A stretch of 6,620 nucleotides of DNA. Source: an uncultured Bacteroidales bacterium (GTDB lineage Bacteria; Bacteroidota; Bacteroidia; Bacteroidales; UBA932). The notes beneath the pieces were generated by a model that saw nothing but the letters and a program-made list of their open reading frames with translations, had not been told where the DNA came from and ran no database searches. The position numbers and the translations under genes were made by a program. Positions 6,577 through 6,620 of this stretch are shown piece after piece (the stretch's first letter is position 1; every line of letters starts with the position of its first letter). The stretch covers positions 1 to 6,620 of the forward strand of contig CAMJHJ010000135.1 of assembly GCA_946405485.1 (NCBI GenBank), read 5' to 3'.

Positions 6577-6620
6577 CCTGGACCGGGATGTGGCGGCCGG
6601 ATACCCGACCGTCATCTGCC

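Noticed and set aside
6534..6620. Possible start at ATG 6534 in the third frame, open to the window end
   Set aside because: The translation is Arg/Pro-rich with no signal peptide, and it overlaps the clear signal peptide from 6487; the +1 continuation is the better candidate.

Overview
The window looks like part of a polysaccharide utilization locus (PUL) of a Bacteroidota bacterium. The evidence is a SusC-type TonB-dependent receptor followed directly by a SusD-type lipoprotein, then two lipoproteins of families known almost only from Bacteroidota. There are no strong Shine-Dalgarno sequences, and the starts sit in short A/T-rich contexts, as is usual for the phylum. Base composition is rather G+C-rich for the group, which fits Alistipes/Rikenellaceae-like or uncultured Bacteroidales lineages better than classical Bacteroides. 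The genus is inference only.

Layout, all on the + strand: (1) 1-1176, the C-terminal part of a SusC outer-membrane transporter whose start lies before the window; (2) 1187-3118, a complete SusD-like glycan-binding lipoprotein; (3) 3132-4337, a lipoprotein with the DUF4959-DUF5126-DUF5000 architecture, in the place SusE/SusF or a surface glycan-binding protein would hold; (4) 4351-5043, a DUF4998 lipoprotein; (5) 5054-5086, a very strong intrinsic terminator; (6) 5102-6478, an FAD-dependent oxidoreductase (FAD_oxidored/PF12831 type) with a twin-arginine signal; (7) 6487-6576, the start of another exported protein whose frame closes after 29 codons, apparently by a one-base frameshift.

Genes 1-4 are separated by only 10-13 bases and read as one transport/binding operon: SusD and the two accessory lipoproteins would capture a glycan at the cell surface and SusC would import it to the periplasm. 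The terminator then closes that unit. The oxidoreductase and the gene after it form a second unit, probably the processing side of the same locus. The Tat signal suggests a flavoprotein that folds with FAD in the cytoplasm and acts in the periplasm. The glycan substrate cannot be told from this window because no glycoside hydrolase, lyase or sulfatase is visible.

Most of the window is conventional PUL content. The points worth a second look are the Tat-exported flavoprotein, the terminator dividing the locus with the next start codon only 15 bases beyond it, the poorly understood DUF4959/5126/5000 and DUF4998 pair, and the broken signal-peptide ORF at the right edge. No stretch over 300 bases lacks a gene, and no tRNA, rRNA, CRISPR array or mobile element was seen.
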